A stretch of 64,000 nt of DNA from an uncultured Pelagibacteraceae bacterium (GTDB lineage Bacteria > Pseudomonadota > Alphaproteobacteria > Pelagibacterales > Pelagibacteraceae), in NCBI GenBank assembly GCA_902517455.1, contig CABYCN010000001.1:1-64000 (forward strand). The letters run 5' to 3'. Position numbers and translations under genes: made by a program. How positions within the stretch are numbered: position 1 is the stretch's first letter; every line of letters starts with the position of its first letter. This document shows, in pieces, positions 16,238 through 25,712 of the stretch. The notes beneath the pieces are model-generated. The model did no database searches. It saw nothing but the letters and a program-made list of their open reading frames with translations, and was not told where the DNA came from.

Positions 16238-17416
16238 TTATTTTAGTGCTTTTATACCAGGAAGTTCTTTTCCTTCAAGGTATTCTAAGAATGCTCCACC
16301 AGCAGTTGAAACAAAGTTGAAATTATCAATTGCACTAATTTGATTTATTAAAGCTATAGTGTCTCCACCTCCAACGACAGAAAAAATGGATTTATCTTTA
16401 TTTTTCTTAATTATAGCTTTTGCAATTTCATAACTACCGTTTGCAAAATTTGGGTTTTCAAAATAACCAGCAGGCCCGTTCCACAGAACCGTTTCACTAA
16501 TTTCTATAATTTTTTGAATTTTGTCTATAGTTTTCGGCCCAATGTCTAATATTAGATCATCGTTTTTTATTTTATTTAATTCTTTAATTTGCGAAGAATC
16601 ATTCATATGTTTGCCAACTAAAACGTCTTCTGGATAAATAATTTTACAAAAATGACTTTTAGAAATTTTAAAAATTTCATCAATTATCTGTTCGCAATTT
16701 TCCTCTCTAATTGACTTTCCTATTTGATTTCCTTTATAACCAAGAATAGTATTTGCCATTCCACCAACGATAATAATATTGTTAAATTTTGGTATTAAAT
16801 TTTTAATTATTCCAATTTTTGTAGAGATTTTTGATCCTCCAATAATACAAGTAATTGGTTTTTTAATTTCAGTTGTAACTTTTTTTAAGGCATTTATTTC
16901 TGTTTCTAATTGTAATCCTGCAAAAGATGGTAAAAATTCGGTGATTTTACACAATGAAGCGTGGGATCTATGCGAACAAGAAAATGCATCATTTACGAAC
17001 AAATCAGCAAGTTGGGCTAATCTTTTTGCAAAAGAAGCGTCATTATTTTCTTCTTCCTCATAAAATCTAATATTTTCCAAAAAAACTATCCGATCATTAG
17101 GGTCTTTAAATAAATCCTCTTTTTTTAATTTAAAAATATCTTCATAGATAACTCTAATTTTTTTTTGAACTTTTTTTTCTAAATTTTCACAAATTGGTTT
17201 GAGAGACAGATCTTTATTTTTTTTGCCTTTTGGTCTTCCCACATGGGAGATTATTATTATTTTTGAGTTATTACTTATTAAAAATTTGATAATTGGTAAG
17301 ATCTTATCAATTCTTGTTTGATCTGTAATAACACCATCTTTTAATGGAACATTTAAATCTAATCTTAGTAAAACTTTTTTTTGATTAAGATCCCCATAAT
17401 CTCTAATATTTTCCAT
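16238..17416 (-). CDS. pgk: Phosphoglycerate kinase
   Basis: A 392-residue monomeric kinase transferring phosphate between 1,3-bisphosphoglycerate and ADP. Signature parts are VLLRLDLNVPLKDG near the start, SHVGRPKG, FVNDAFSCSHRSHAS, the nucleotide-domain WNGPAGYFE, and the C-terminal GGGDTIAL and STAGGAFLEYLEGKELPG. Its start touches the gap stop codon, so the two are translationally coupled. Confidence 0.95.
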   Translation of the reverse strand: MENIRDYGDLNQKKVLLRLDLNVPLKDGVITDQTRIDKILPIIKFLISNNSKIIIISHVGRPKGKKNKDLSLKPICENLEKKVQKKIRVIYEDIFKLKKEDLFKDPNDRIVFLENIRFYEEEENNDASFAKRLAQLADLFVNDAFSCSHRSHASLCKITEFLPSFAGLQLETEINALKKVTTEIKKPITCIIGGSKISTKIGIIKNLIPKFNNIIIVGGMANTILGYKGNQIGKSIREENCEQIIDEIFKISKSHFCKIIYPEDVLVGKHMNDSSQIKELNKIKNDDLILDIGPKTIDKIQKIIEISETVLWNGPAGYFENPNFANGSYEIAKAIIKKNKDKSIFSVVGGGDTIALINQISAIDNFNFVSTAGGAFLEYLEGKELPGIKALK

Positions 17417-18417
17417 TAAGAATTCTTATGAAGATACTCTACTATATCACACATCCTATTTGAAAAGGCCCACTCATTGTCATACCAAGCTGAAATTTTT
17501 CCCATGTTCTTCGTAACCACAGTTGTTAAACTTGCATCGACAATTGAAGAGGCAGGATTATGGTTAAAATCCACAGAAACAAGTTTCTCATTTGTGATTT
17601 TAAGAACTTTATTTTTTTTACTAAAACTCTGGAACGCCAAATTAATTTTTTCAATACTCAAGTCATTTTTTGTGCAAAATACAAATTCTATTAAAGAAAC
17701 ATTTGGAGTAGGAACTCTTATTGCTATACCTTCCAATTTACCTTTTAAAGAGGGTATAATTTCACCAATTGCCTTAGATGCACCTGTAGATGTTGGCACT
17801 ATAGATTGATTAGCTGATCGAGCTCTTCTAGGATCTTTGTGAGAATTATCTAAAATTCTTTGATCACTTGTAAAAGCGTGTATTGTTGTCATAAAACCTT
17901 TTTCAATTTTAAAATTTTCATTTAATACATGTGCTACCGGTGCAAGACAGTTTGTTGTACATGACGCTGCAGAAATAATTTTATCCTCTTTTTTTAACTC
18001 TGTTTCATTTACTCCAAACACAACAGTTTTGTCAGCATTTTTACATGGAGCAGAAACTATGACTTTTTTTATTCCATTATTTAGATGAGGTAATAATTTT
18101 TCTTTAGAATTAAATTTGCCAGTGCATTCAAAAACATAATCAACATCATATTTTTTCCAATTTATATTATTTATATCCATTTCTTGGCTAAAAGAGATTT
18201 TGTTTTTATTTATAAAAAGATATTTTTCATCAAAATTTATTTGAGCATTAAATTTACCATGAATGGAGTCGTATTTTAAAAGATTTGAGCAAACTTCAGG
18301 ATTTGTTCTGTTATTAATATGTTTAATTTCAATATCTTTAAAATTATTCTCTATAATAGATCGAATAATCATTCTTCCTATTCGCCCCATTCCATTTATT
18401 CCAATTTTTATTTTCAT
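17416..18417 (-). CDS. gap: Glyceraldehyde-3-phosphate dehydrogenase
   Basis: A 333-residue enzyme with the dinucleotide motif INGMGRIGR (7-15), catalytic Cys153 in SCTTNCLAP and His180 in [10 protein letters not shown], and a C-terminal [11 protein letters not shown]. The residue after the second strand that usually holds an aspartate (binding the NAD ribose) is Asn36, followed by Arg37 (INNRTN). Loss of that acid and gain of a base is a pattern linked to NADP acceptance, so the cofactor may be NADP(H); this is an inference. It overlaps tkt by 4 bp. Confidence 0.94.
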   Translation of the reverse strand: MKIKIGINGMGRIGRMIIRSIIENNFKDIEIKHINNRTNPEVCSNLLKYDSIHGKFNAQINFDEKYLFINKNKISFSQEMDINNINWKKYDVDYVFECTGKFNSKEKLLPHLNNGIKKVIVSAPCKNADKTVVFGVNETELKKEDKIISAASCTTNCLAPVAHVLNENFKIEKGFMTTIHAFTSDQRILDNSHKDPRRARSANQSIVPTSTGASKAIGEIIPSLKGKLEGIAIRVPTPNVSLIEFVFCTKNDLSIEKINLAFQSFSKKNKVLKITNEKLVSVDFNHNPASSIVDASLTTVVTKNMGKISAWYDNEWAFSNRMCDIVEYLHKNS

Positions 18418-20357
18418 AATCTTTTTTTTATTTTATCGGCAATACTCTCTGGATTTAATCCAAAATAATTGTATATTTTTTTATATGGTGCACTTTTTCC
18501 AAAATCATTTATTCCAAAATTCAATCCTTTAATACCAGTGTATTTTTTCCAATAACCTGTCTCAGAGGCCTCAATAGACACAACAAGTTTAGTTTCACTT
18601 AAAATTTTATTTTTGTAGCCTTCACTTTTTTGGTCAAATAATTCGTGACAAGGCATCGATATCACTTTTGAATAGATACCATCTGTGGCTAATTTATGAC
18701 TTACATCAATTGCCACCTTGGTTTCTGATCCAGTTGCAAGGATTGTTAAACTTATATTTTCTCCAGATCTTAAAATCTCGTAAGCACCGTCAGCAGACTC
18801 ATTCTTTGATGAATTTTTTAGTCGAACAGGTTCAATTCCTTGTCGGGTTAAAGCAATTACACTTGGAGTATTTTTATTTTCAATCGCTAACTGCCAACAT
18901 TCAAAAGTTTCGATTAAATCAGATGGCCTAAAAACATTTAAATTTGGAATAGATCTTAAACTTGTCAATTGTTCGATTGGCTGATGAGTAGGTCCATCTT
19001 CACCTAGTCCAATAGAGTCATGCGTGAATACATATATAATTCTTTGTTTCATCATCGCTGCCAGTCTAATTGATGGTTTACAATAATCACTAAATATTAA
19101 AAATGTACCACCGTATGGAATTAAATTACCGTGTAATGCAATTCCATTCATTATTCCACACATTGCGTGTTCTCTGACTCCATAGTGAATATAGTTTCCA
19201 GAAAAATTTCCAGGTTTCATTATTTTATGATCTTTAGTTTTGGTATTATTTGATCCAGCCAAATCTGCCGAACCTCCAATTAAATTTGGTAGTTTAGATA
19301 TAATATTTAAAAATATTTCAGAGGATTTTCTAGTAGCAAGTGGATTAGAATTTTTTAAATAATCACTTTTTGTTTTTTCAATTAAATTTTTAAATGAGTT
19401 TAAATTTTGAAAATTTTTAAGAACTCTTTTATATTTATTTTGATGCTTCCTTGCTTTTTTTGAGGCACTTTCTCCAATTTTTCTCCATTTAACTAACAGT
19501 TCATTTGGTATTTTAAAAGGTTCACAATTCCATTCGAGTTTTTTTCTAACAAGTTTGATTTCGTCTTTCCCCAAAGGACTTCCATGGGATGATGCTTTGC
19601 CACCTTTATTTGGAGATCCATAACCGATTGTCGTTTTGCATGAAATTGCTATTGGCTTATTCGATTTTTGGGCTTTTTTAAGAGCATTTGATATTTCTTT
19701 ATAGTTATGACCATTGATTTTTAAAAAATCCCAACCATAACTCCGAAACCTTTTTTCATGATCATCAGAAACTGCTAAGCTAGTAGGTCCATCAATTGAA
19801 ATAGAATTATTATCAAAAAGTAAAATTAGATTTTTAAGTTTAAGATGACCAGCTAAGCTTAAAGCTTCATGACTAATTCCCTCCATTAAGCAACCATCAC
19901 CTGCTAATACATAAGTTTTGTGATTAATTTTATTTTTTCCAAACTTTTTTTTTAAAATTTCTTCAGATATCGCAAAACCAACTGCATTCGATATTCCTTG
20001 ACCTAAAGGGCCAGTTGTTGTCTCAATACCTGTGTTAGGATGATATTCGGGATGACCAGCACAAATCGAATCTAATTGCCTAAAATTTTTAATATCATTC
20101 AATGAAACGCTTTTGTAACCTGTTAGATACAAAAGAGAGTAAAGCAACATAGACCCATGACCTGCAGAAACAACAAATCGATCTCGATTTATCCAATCCG
20201 GACTTTTTGGATTGAAATTTAAAAAATCTTTAAATAAAACAGTAGCAACATCAGCCATTCCCATAGGCATTCCTGGATGCCCCGAATTAGCTTTTTGAAC
20301 AGCATCAATAGATAAAAACCTGATACAATTAGCTAGTTTCCTATATTGTTTATCCAA
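18414..20357 (-). CDS. tkt: Transketolase
   Basis: A 647-residue thiamine-diphosphate enzyme moving two-carbon units between sugar phosphates. Motifs: [13 protein letters not shown], the ThDP/magnesium motif GDGCLMEG to [10 protein letters not shown], and [11 protein letters not shown] for the second domain. A longer frame extends 34 codons upstream, but those residues are not transketolase-like and run into the divergent gene. I chose the TTG at 20357, preceded by AGGA at 5 bp, giving a start at DKQYRKLAN. The position of the first codon remains to be proven. Confidence 0.93.
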   Translation of the reverse strand: MDKQYRKLANCIRFLSIDAVQKANSGHPGMPMGMADVATVLFKDFLNFNPKSPDWINRDRFVVSAGHGSMLLYSLLYLTGYKSVSLNDIKNFRQLDSICAGHPEYHPNTGIETTTGPLGQGISNAVGFAISEEILKKKFGKNKINHKTYVLAGDGCLMEGISHEALSLAGHLKLKNLILLFDNNSISIDGPTSLAVSDDHEKRFRSYGWDFLKINGHNYKEISNALKKAQKSNKPIAISCKTTIGYGSPNKGGKASSHGSPLGKDEIKLVRKKLEWNCEPFKIPNELLVKWRKIGESASKKARKHQNKYKRVLKNFQNLNSFKNLIEKTKSDYLKNSNPLATRKSSEIFLNIISKLPNLIGGSADLAGSNNTKTKDHKIMKPGNFSGNYIHYGVREHAMCGIMNGIALHGNLIPYGGTFLIFSDYCKPSIRLAAMMKQRIIYVFTHDSIGLGEDGPTHQPIEQLTSLRSIPNLNVFRPSDLIETFECWQLAIENKNTPSVIALTRQGIEPVRLKNSSKNESADGAYEILRSGENISLTILATGSETKVAIDVSHKLATDGIYSKVISMPCHELFDQKSEGYKNKILSETKLVVSIEASETGYWKKYTGIKGLNFGINDFGKSAPYKKIYNYFGLNPESIADKIKKRL

Positions 20358-20410
20358 AATTATCCTGTCTAGACTAAGAAGATTCGATTTAATAATATAA
20401 TTATATATAT

Positions 20411-20734
20411 ATGAATTCTGTGATCGAAAAAGAAAAAAAATTAAATTTAGCGCTAACAAAATTAAAAAATTTAAATCTTGAAAACCCAGATATTAAAAAT
20501 AATATCGAAAATCTCACACTTCAAAAAAATCAATTAGAAATTGAAAAACAGGAATTAGAGGAAAAATATAAAAATTTAATGTTAGATTTTAATAATTTAA
20601 CTAAAAAATTAGATGAGTTTAAAGAGCAAGATGATATTGAACAAAAAAAACAACTAGAGTTTTCAGAAAAAATTGATGAATTAAATCAGGAAACAGATAC
20701 TTTGTTAGATGAAATAGATAAATGGCAAACGTAA
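20411..20734 (+). CDS. Coiled-coil protein upstream of ZapA (ZauP/DUF4164-like)
   Basis: A 107-residue acidic, leucine-rich protein that is almost wholly coiled coil, with no hydrophobic segment. Caulobacter has a coiled-coil partner, ZauP, encoded directly upstream of zapA and working with it to tighten the Z-ring; the same gene order, small size and structure are seen here. It overlaps zapA by 13 bp. The sequence itself is low in complexity, so the call rests on context. A TATAAT box ends 9 bp before its ATG. Confidence 0.65.
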   Translation: MNSVIEKEKKLNLALTKLKNLNLENPDIKNNIENLTLQKNQLEIEKQELEEKYKNLMLDFNNLTKKLDEFKEQDDIEQKKQLEFSEKIDELNQETDTLLDEIDKWQT

Positions 20735-21165
20735 GTATTAAATTTAATGGAAAAGAATTTTTATTATCTTGTGATGATGGACAAGAGGATCATTTAGAGG
20801 AGTTATTGATTCAAATTAATCAAAAGTTTAATGAACTTAAAAATGATTTGGGAAATTTAGGTGAAAATAAACTTTTATTGATTACTGCTGTAAAAGTAAT
20901 GGATGAGTACCACGAAACAAAAAAAAAAGTAGAACAAAAAAAAATCGAGCTTAAGAATCTTTCAAATAAGTTTAAAGAATTAAGATCATTAATTTATGAT
21001 TATAGGGATCAAAAAGAGTTAGAAATTAAAGAATTAAACAAGAATCACATTGAACTAAAAAATGAAATTGAAATAAATCAAAAAAATTACGAAAAATTAA
21101 TCGACGATGCTGCTGATGAAATCACGGACTTTGTTGAAAAAGCAAATTTTGAAAAACTATCTTAA
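20722..21165 (+). CDS. zapA: Cell division protein ZapA
   Basis: A 147-residue protein. The N-terminal ZapA head is recognisable: [22 protein letters not shown] then a helix with LLIQINQKF and LLLITAVKVMDEY, followed by a longer coiled coil than the E. coli protein has (109 residues). ZapA binds FtsZ and bundles protofilaments at the division site. It follows the ZauP-like gene, overlapping it by 13 bp, and is 9 bp from the folate gene. In many proteobacteria the 6S RNA lies after zapA, but here the gap is far too short. Confidence 0.88.
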   Translation: MANVSIKFNGKEFLLSCDDGQEDHLEELLIQINQKFNELKNDLGNLGENKLLLITAVKVMDEYHETKKKVEQKKIELKNLSNKFKELRSLIYDYRDQKELEIKELNKNHIELKNEIEINQKNYEKLIDDAADEITDFVEKANFEKLS

Positions 21166-21174
21166 TAAATTTTT

Positions 21175-21711
21175 GTGCGTAAATCAAAAATAAGAAAAAA
21201 AATATTTAAAATTAGAAAAAGAGAACATTCAAAAAAAAACATAATAAATTTTAAAGCAATACTTAATATTATAAAAAAAAAAAAAATTATAGGAAAAAAT
21301 ATAGGAGGATATTACCCCTATAACTATGAAGTTGACGTTATGCAAATTTTAAATAAATTTCAAAAATTGAAATTTACTATCTCAATGCCTAAAATTAAAA
21401 AAAATTTTCAAATGGATTTTTTTCAATGGACTTCAAAAGATCCATTAATTATTAACAGATATGGAATACCTGAACCAATTTCAAATAAGATCAAGTATCC
21501 TGATATTTTGTTAGTACCACTTGTGGCTTACGATAAATATTTAAATAGAATTGGCTATGGTGGTGGATTTTACGATAGATATATTAAAAAAATTAAGAAA
21601 AAAAAAAATATTACTGCAATTGGATTGGCTTATTCATTTCAAGAGGTAAGAAAAATACCTACTAAAAATTATGATATTAAACTTGATTTCGTAATAACTG
21701 AAAAAGATTAA
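21175..21711 (+). CDS. 5-formyltetrahydrofolate cyclo-ligase
   Basis: A 178-residue enzyme converting 5-formyl-tetrahydrofolate to 5,10-methenyl-tetrahydrofolate with ATP. The C-terminal signature GYGGGFYDRYI and the mid motif GGYYPYNYEVD are present. Translation begins at a GTG (21175), the only start that gives the basic N-terminal RKSKIRKKI helix usual for the family. The zapA-fau order is conserved in proteobacteria. It ends directly against the ATG of ymdB. Confidence 0.88.
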   Translation: MRKSKIRKKIFKIRKREHSKKNIINFKAILNIIKKKKIIGKNIGGYYPYNYEVDVMQILNKFQKLKFTISMPKIKKNFQMDFFQWTSKDPLIINRYGIPEPISNKIKYPDILLVPLVAYDKYLNRIGYGGGFYDRYIKKIKKKKNITAIGLAYSFQEVRKIPTKNYDIKLDFVITEKD

Positions 21712-22515
21712 ATGAGAATATTATTTCTAGGAGATGTTGTGGGAATTTCAGGTTGTTCGAAATTAACTGAAAACCTTTCATACCAACTAAAATTAAATAA
21801 AATTGATTTTGTAATAGTAAATGCAGAAAATGCAGACAAAACCGGAGTAGGCTTAACAAAAAAAATTTGTGAGGATTTTTTTATTTGTGGAGTGAATGTA
21901 ATAACAACAGGTAATCACGTCTGGGACCAAAAGGAAATAATGAATTTTATTGATAAAGAAAGTCGAATACTACGACCTAAAAATTTATTTGAGCCCTCTC
22001 CTGGAAAGGGTTTTACAATTTACACTACAAAAGAAAATATGAAAATTGGTGTACTAAATTTAATGGGAAACGTTTTTATGAAGAAATGCGATGATGTTTT
22101 TATAACTGCAAAAAACTTCATGAATGAATATAAGTTAAAAAAGGATTACGATTTTCTAGTAGTTGATTTTCATGGAGAAATCACAAGCGAAAAAAATGCA
22201 ATGGGTCATTATTTTGATGGTAAAGCAACTCTTGTAGTGGGAACCCATACACACATTCCAACTAACGACTGTAGAATTTTAAAAAATGGAACTGCGTATC
22301 AAACAGATGCGGGGATGTGTGGAGATTACGACTCAGTCATAGGAATGGATAAAATTAATTCTATAAATCGATTTATGAAAAAAGATTCTGTAAAACATTT
22401 TCCTGCAAAGGGAGAGGCTACCTTAAGCGGGGTAATTGTTGAGTGTGATATTAAAACAGGTTTAGCTAGTAAAGTTGAAAGCTACATTTTCGGAGGTCAG
22501 TTAAGTCGTACCTAA
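21712..22515 (+). CDS. ymdB: YmdB-type metallophosphoesterase (TIGR00282)
   Basis: A 267-residue calcineurin-fold phosphoesterase. The metal ligands are visible in MRILFLGDVVG, VNAENAD, TTGNHVWD, VDFHGE and VGTHTHIPT. In Bacillus YmdB is a cyclic-mononucleotide phosphodiesterase affecting developmental choices; the role in alphaproteobacteria is not known. The ATG follows the preceding stop without a spacer and yebC starts 7 bp downstream, so it is probably part of one transcript. Confidence 0.9.
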   Translation: MRILFLGDVVGISGCSKLTENLSYQLKLNKIDFVIVNAENADKTGVGLTKKICEDFFICGVNVITTGNHVWDQKEIMNFIDKESRILRPKNLFEPSPGKGFTIYTTKENMKIGVLNLMGNVFMKKCDDVFITAKNFMNEYKLKKDYDFLVVDFHGEITSEKNAMGHYFDGKATLVVGTHTHIPTNDCRILKNGTAYQTDAGMCGDYDSVIGMDKINSINRFMKKDSVKHFPAKGEATLSGVIVECDIKTGLASKVESYIFGGQLSRT

Positions 22516-22522
22516 TTTATTT

Positions 22523-23245
22523 ATGGCAGGTCATTCACATTGGGCAGGAATTAAACACAAAAAGGGTAAGGCCGATAAAAATAGATCTAAAATTTTTTCT
22601 AAATTATCTAAAGAAATTACTGTAGCAGCTAAGTTAGGTGACAAAGATCCAGCCATAAACCCAAGACTTAGATCAGCTATTCAATCAGCTCGGTCGGCAA
22701 ATATGCCAAAGGATAATATTGAGAGAGCTATCGATAAGTCATCAATTAATACTGAGTTAAATTTTGAGAATTTAAGATACGAGGGTTTTGGTCCTGAAAA
22801 AGTTGCAGTTATTATTGAGGCTTTGACAGATAATAAAAATAGAACCGCATCAAATATTAGAACAATTTTTCAAAAAGCTGGAGGAAGTCTTGGTTCACAG
22901 GGGTCAGCTTCACACAACTTTTGTCAATTAGGAGTGATTAAAATTGATAAACAAGAAATTTCTGATGATAAAATTTTTGAATTAGCTACCGAAGCTGGAG
23001 CGCATGAATGTCAATCAGGTAATGATGTTCATGAAATCCAATGTCCAATTAATGAAATTTACAAAGTTAAAAAAGAATTGGAGAAAGAAATAAGTAATTT
23101 TATATCTACAGAAATACAGTGGATAGCTTTGAATAATGTTGAAATTTCAAAAGAAAAAAAAGAGGATTTGATAAACTTTTTTGAAACTTTAGAGGATGAT
23201 GATGATATACAAAATATATATAGTAATGCGAAATTTTTAAAATAG
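22523..23245 (+). CDS. yebC: YebC/PmpR family regulator or translation factor
   Basis: A 240-residue three-domain protein beginning AGHSHWAGIKHKKGKADKNRSK, the YebC signature, with MPKDNIERAI and GSLGSQGSASHNF in the middle. YebC proteins were described as DNA-binding regulators; newer work assigns a YebC family role in translating proline-rich stretches. In most proteobacteria it leads the ruvCAB operon; here only a RuvC-like gene follows, 3 bp away. Confidence 0.92.
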   Translation: MAGHSHWAGIKHKKGKADKNRSKIFSKLSKEITVAAKLGDKDPAINPRLRSAIQSARSANMPKDNIERAIDKSSINTELNFENLRYEGFGPEKVAVIIEALTDNKNRTASNIRTIFQKAGGSLGSQGSASHNFCQLGVIKIDKQEISDDKIFELATEAGAHECQSGNDVHEIQCPINEIYKVKKELEKEISNFISTEIQWIALNNVEISKEKKEDLINFFETLEDDDDIQNIYSNAKFLK

Positions 23246-23248
23246 ATC

Positions 23249-23743
23249 ATGTTAATTATTGGAATAGACCCTGGGATATCTGGATCAATTTGTTTTTTAA
23301 AGGATGGTAAAATTCTTGATGTTATTGATATGCCCACTATGGCGGATGGAAAAAAAAATAAAAAACAAATTAATGGTTCACAAATTTATAATGAAATTAT
23401 AAAAAAAATTGGTAATGAAGAAAATCAAAACGTAAGAGTGATAATCGAACATGTTTCAGCTATGCCAGGACAAGGAGTCACAAGCATGTTTAACTTTGGA
23501 CAATCGTTTGGAATTCTCAAAGGAATATGTTCAGCAATGCGATTACCAATGTATTTTGTGAGACCAGCTAAATGGAAAAAATATTTTAACCTTATCAATT
23601 CTGAGAAAGATGCAAGTAGAACAAAAGCAATAGAAATATTTCCATATTTTTCATCACAATTATCAAAAAAAAAGGACTCTAATAAGGCTGACGCTATTTT
23701 GATATCAAATTTCTATTATGAAACTTATAAAATTGCTGAATAA
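23249..23743 (+). CDS. RuvC-like Holliday-junction endonuclease, phage type
   Basis: A 164-residue RNase-H-fold nuclease. Acidic residues fit a RuvC active site: Asp7 in IGIDPG, Glu67 in VIIEHV, and Asp143 and Asp148 near the C-terminus. However, the central motif AMPGQGVTSMFNFGQSFG and the later PAKWKKYFNL are those of phage and poxvirus-type RuvC proteins rather than cellular RuvC. It occupies the usual ruvC place after yebC, yet ruvA and ruvB do not follow; tolQ starts 51 bp downstream. It may be a replacement of the ancestral gene by a phage version. Confidence 0.8.
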   Translation: MLIIGIDPGISGSICFLKDGKILDVIDMPTMADGKKNKKQINGSQIYNEIIKKIGNEENQNVRVIIEHVSAMPGQGVTSMFNFGQSFGILKGICSAMRLPMYFVRPAKWKKYFNLINSEKDASRTKAIEIFPYFSSQLSKKKDSNKADAILISNFYYETYKIAE

Positions 23744-23794
23744 TCAAAAATTATTAAGACAAAATCATGACACATTTAAGTGTGAGAAGACTTT

Positions 23795-24469
23795 ATGGAA
23801 GCTGATATTTCGACCCAAGCTGTAGGTTTAGCCTCTAGTGCTGATTTTTCAATAATAAATTTATTTATTCGTGCAGATATTATAGTTAAAACAGTAATAC
23901 TTTTGTTGATTGCTTGTTCCATTTACTCATGGGCAGTTATAATAGAAAAACTGAAGTTATTTAGAAAGATTAATAAATCAACAGAGGAATTTGAATCAAA
24001 GTTTTGGAATTCTAAATCTGCTGAGTCTTTTTATAACAACCTTCCTGCAAATATAGACGACCCTATGGCATTGGTTTTTAAAGATGCGATGCAAAATTTA
24101 TTAAAAAAGAAATCTAAAATAGATTTAAATAACAGAATGACTACTCTGTTAGAAACAGGTATTGAAAAACAAATGTCCAAAATTAGTAAAGGATTTACTT
24201 TTTTAGCAACAGTTGGTTCTACCGCACCATTTATTGGACTGTTTGGGACTGTTTGGGGTATAATGAATTCTTTTCAATCGATTGCAATTTCAAGAAATAC
24301 TAGTTTGGCAATTGTAGCACCAGGTATTGCCGAAGCTCTTTTTGCCACAGCTTTAGGTTTATTGGCAGCGATTCCTGCTGTGATTGCATATAATAAATTT
24401 AATAATGACTCAATTAAGTACACTCAAAAATTAGAAAACTTTTCAAAAAGATTTCTAACAATAATTTGA
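23795..24469 (+). CDS. tolQ: Tol-Pal system proton-channel subunit TolQ
   Basis: A 224-residue inner-membrane protein of the MotA/TolQ/ExbB family, with one N-terminal helix (about 28-48), a large cytoplasmic loop and two C-terminal helices containing FIGLFGTVWGIM and ALFATALGLLAAIPAV, the family signature. With TolR it uses the proton gradient to power TolA during outer-membrane constriction. The thioesterase gene ybgC, usually just upstream, is absent. Confidence 0.94.
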   Translation: MEADISTQAVGLASSADFSIINLFIRADIIVKTVILLLIACSIYSWAVIIEKLKLFRKINKSTEEFESKFWNSKSAESFYNNLPANIDDPMALVFKDAMQNLLKKKSKIDLNNRMTTLLETGIEKQMSKISKGFTFLATVGSTAPFIGLFGTVWGIMNSFQSIAISRNTSLAIVAPGIAEALFATALGLLAAIPAVIAYNKFNNDSIKYTQKLENFSKRFLTII

Positions 24470-24470
24470 A

Positions 24471-24887
24471 ATGGCATTTAAATTTAATCGCTCACAAAAA
24501 GAACCAATGAGTGAAATAAATGTTACTCCCTTCGTGGATGTAATGTTGGTACTTTTGATTATATTCATGGTTACTGCGCCTTTATTAACAGTAGGTGTTC
24601 AAGTTGATCTACCTGAAAGTTCAGCAGACTCGTTGCCAGAGGAAGCAGAACCTCTTACTTTATCTATTAATGCGAAGGGAGAAATTTTTATTCAAGAATC
24701 CAAGGTAGAGTATGAAAAAATTATCGCAAAAGTTTTAGCTGTTTCAAAAAATAGAACTGATACTAGAATTTATGTAAGAGGTGATAAAACCATTAATTAT
24801 GGAAGAGTATTAGAAATTATGGGTCTCTTATCTGGTTCTGGATTTACAAAAGTAGCGCTTATTTCAGAGCCTTATAAAGAAAGGTAA
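24471..24887 (+). CDS. tolR: Tol-Pal system protein TolR
   Basis: A 138-residue ExbD/TolR protein: a short cytoplasmic start, one membrane helix beginning SEINVTPFVDVMLVLLIIFM with the proton-carrying aspartate in FVDV, then the periplasmic domain ending in a VALISEP strand. It lies 1 bp after the tolQ stop and forms the TolQ-TolR motor. Confidence 0.94.
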   Translation: MAFKFNRSQKEPMSEINVTPFVDVMLVLLIIFMVTAPLLTVGVQVDLPESSADSLPEEAEPLTLSINAKGEIFIQESKVEYEKIIAKVLAVSKNRTDTRIYVRGDKTINYGRVLEIMGLLSGSGFTKVALISEPYKER

Positions 24888-24892
24888 CTAAA

Positions 24893-25702
24893 GTGAATAG
24901 AAGTATATTTGTTTCTTCTTTCATTCATTTAATAGTAATTATGATTACAGCAATGAGCTTGCCCTTTTTAGCAAAAAAACCAATAGATCTACCTCCAATT
25001 GTTTCCGTGGAGTTAATACAAATTACTGATAAAACAAACATTCCTTTTGCACCTAAAGCAAAAAAAATTATCGAAAAAATTAAAGATAAAGAAAAAAAAT
25101 TAGTTTCTGAGCAAGCACCACCAAAGAAAGTTAAAAAAATTAAACCAGATTCAGTGCCTATGCCTGAGGATAAAGTTAAGAAAGTTGAGAAAATAAAAGA
25201 GGATAAACAGAGTCCTGAAAAAATTGATAATGAAGTAAAGCAAGTCTCAGAATTTGAAAAGGATGAATTGTTTGATCCAAATAATATTGCTGCATTAATT
25301 GATAAATCAAAAGTTGAAGAAGCTGAAACTTTTAACAAAAATAATAAAATTACTCAGGATCAAGAAAAGAGTGTTGATATTTCTGGATTATCTTTAAGTG
25401 AAGAAGATGCGCTTAAGGCTCAAATATTTGGTTGTTGGAGTATTCCTTTAGGATTGCCATATAATGAAAATTTACTTGTAAAAATAAAACTTCAATTAAA
25501 CCCTGATGGAACAGTATCTCAGTCAGAAATATTAGACCATGCAAGAATGAACAAACCTGGCCAAGGTTTTTATAAAGTGTTAGCAGAAAGCGCTTTAAGA
25601 GCTGTGAAACTTTGTCAACCACTTAGAGTACCAACCACTGGATATGAAAGGTGGAAAGAATTACAATTAAATTTCGATGCAAGAGAAATGTTGGAGGGAT
25701 GA
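24893..25702 (+). CDS. tolA: Tol-Pal system protein TolA
   Basis: A 269-residue bridging protein: one N-terminal membrane helix (about 6-26), a long lysine-, glutamate- and proline-rich middle (about 45-135) and a C-terminal TonB-like domain with a CWSIP..LPYNENLLVKIKL segment. The start is a GTG at 24893. It links the TolQR motor to TolB and Pal. The middle is shorter and richer in proline than the long alpha-helical rod of E. coli TolA. Confidence 0.88.
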   Translation: MNRSIFVSSFIHLIVIMITAMSLPFLAKKPIDLPPIVSVELIQITDKTNIPFAPKAKKIIEKIKDKEKKLVSEQAPPKKVKKIKPDSVPMPEDKVKKVEKIKEDKQSPEKIDNEVKQVSEFEKDELFDPNNIAALIDKSKVEEAETFNKNNKITQDQEKSVDISGLSLSEEDALKAQIFGCWSIPLGLPYNENLLVKIKLQLNPDGTVSQSEILDHARMNKPGQGFYKVLAESALRAVKLCQPLRVPTTGYERWKELQLNFDAREMLEG

Positions 25703-25712
25703 TATTATTTAG

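Noticed and set aside
20358-20459. N-terminal extension of transketolase by 34 codons
   Set aside because: It overlaps the divergent coiled-coil gene and its promoter region and is not transketolase-like; a TTG with AGGA at good spacing fits better.
21165-21175. 6S RNA after zapA
   Set aside because: This is the usual place, but only nine bases separate zapA from the next gene.
24925-25338. 137-residue minus-strand frame opposite tolA
   Set aside because: It mirrors the low-complexity Lys/Glu/Pro middle of TolA and has the Ser/Phe-rich content of an antisense shadow.
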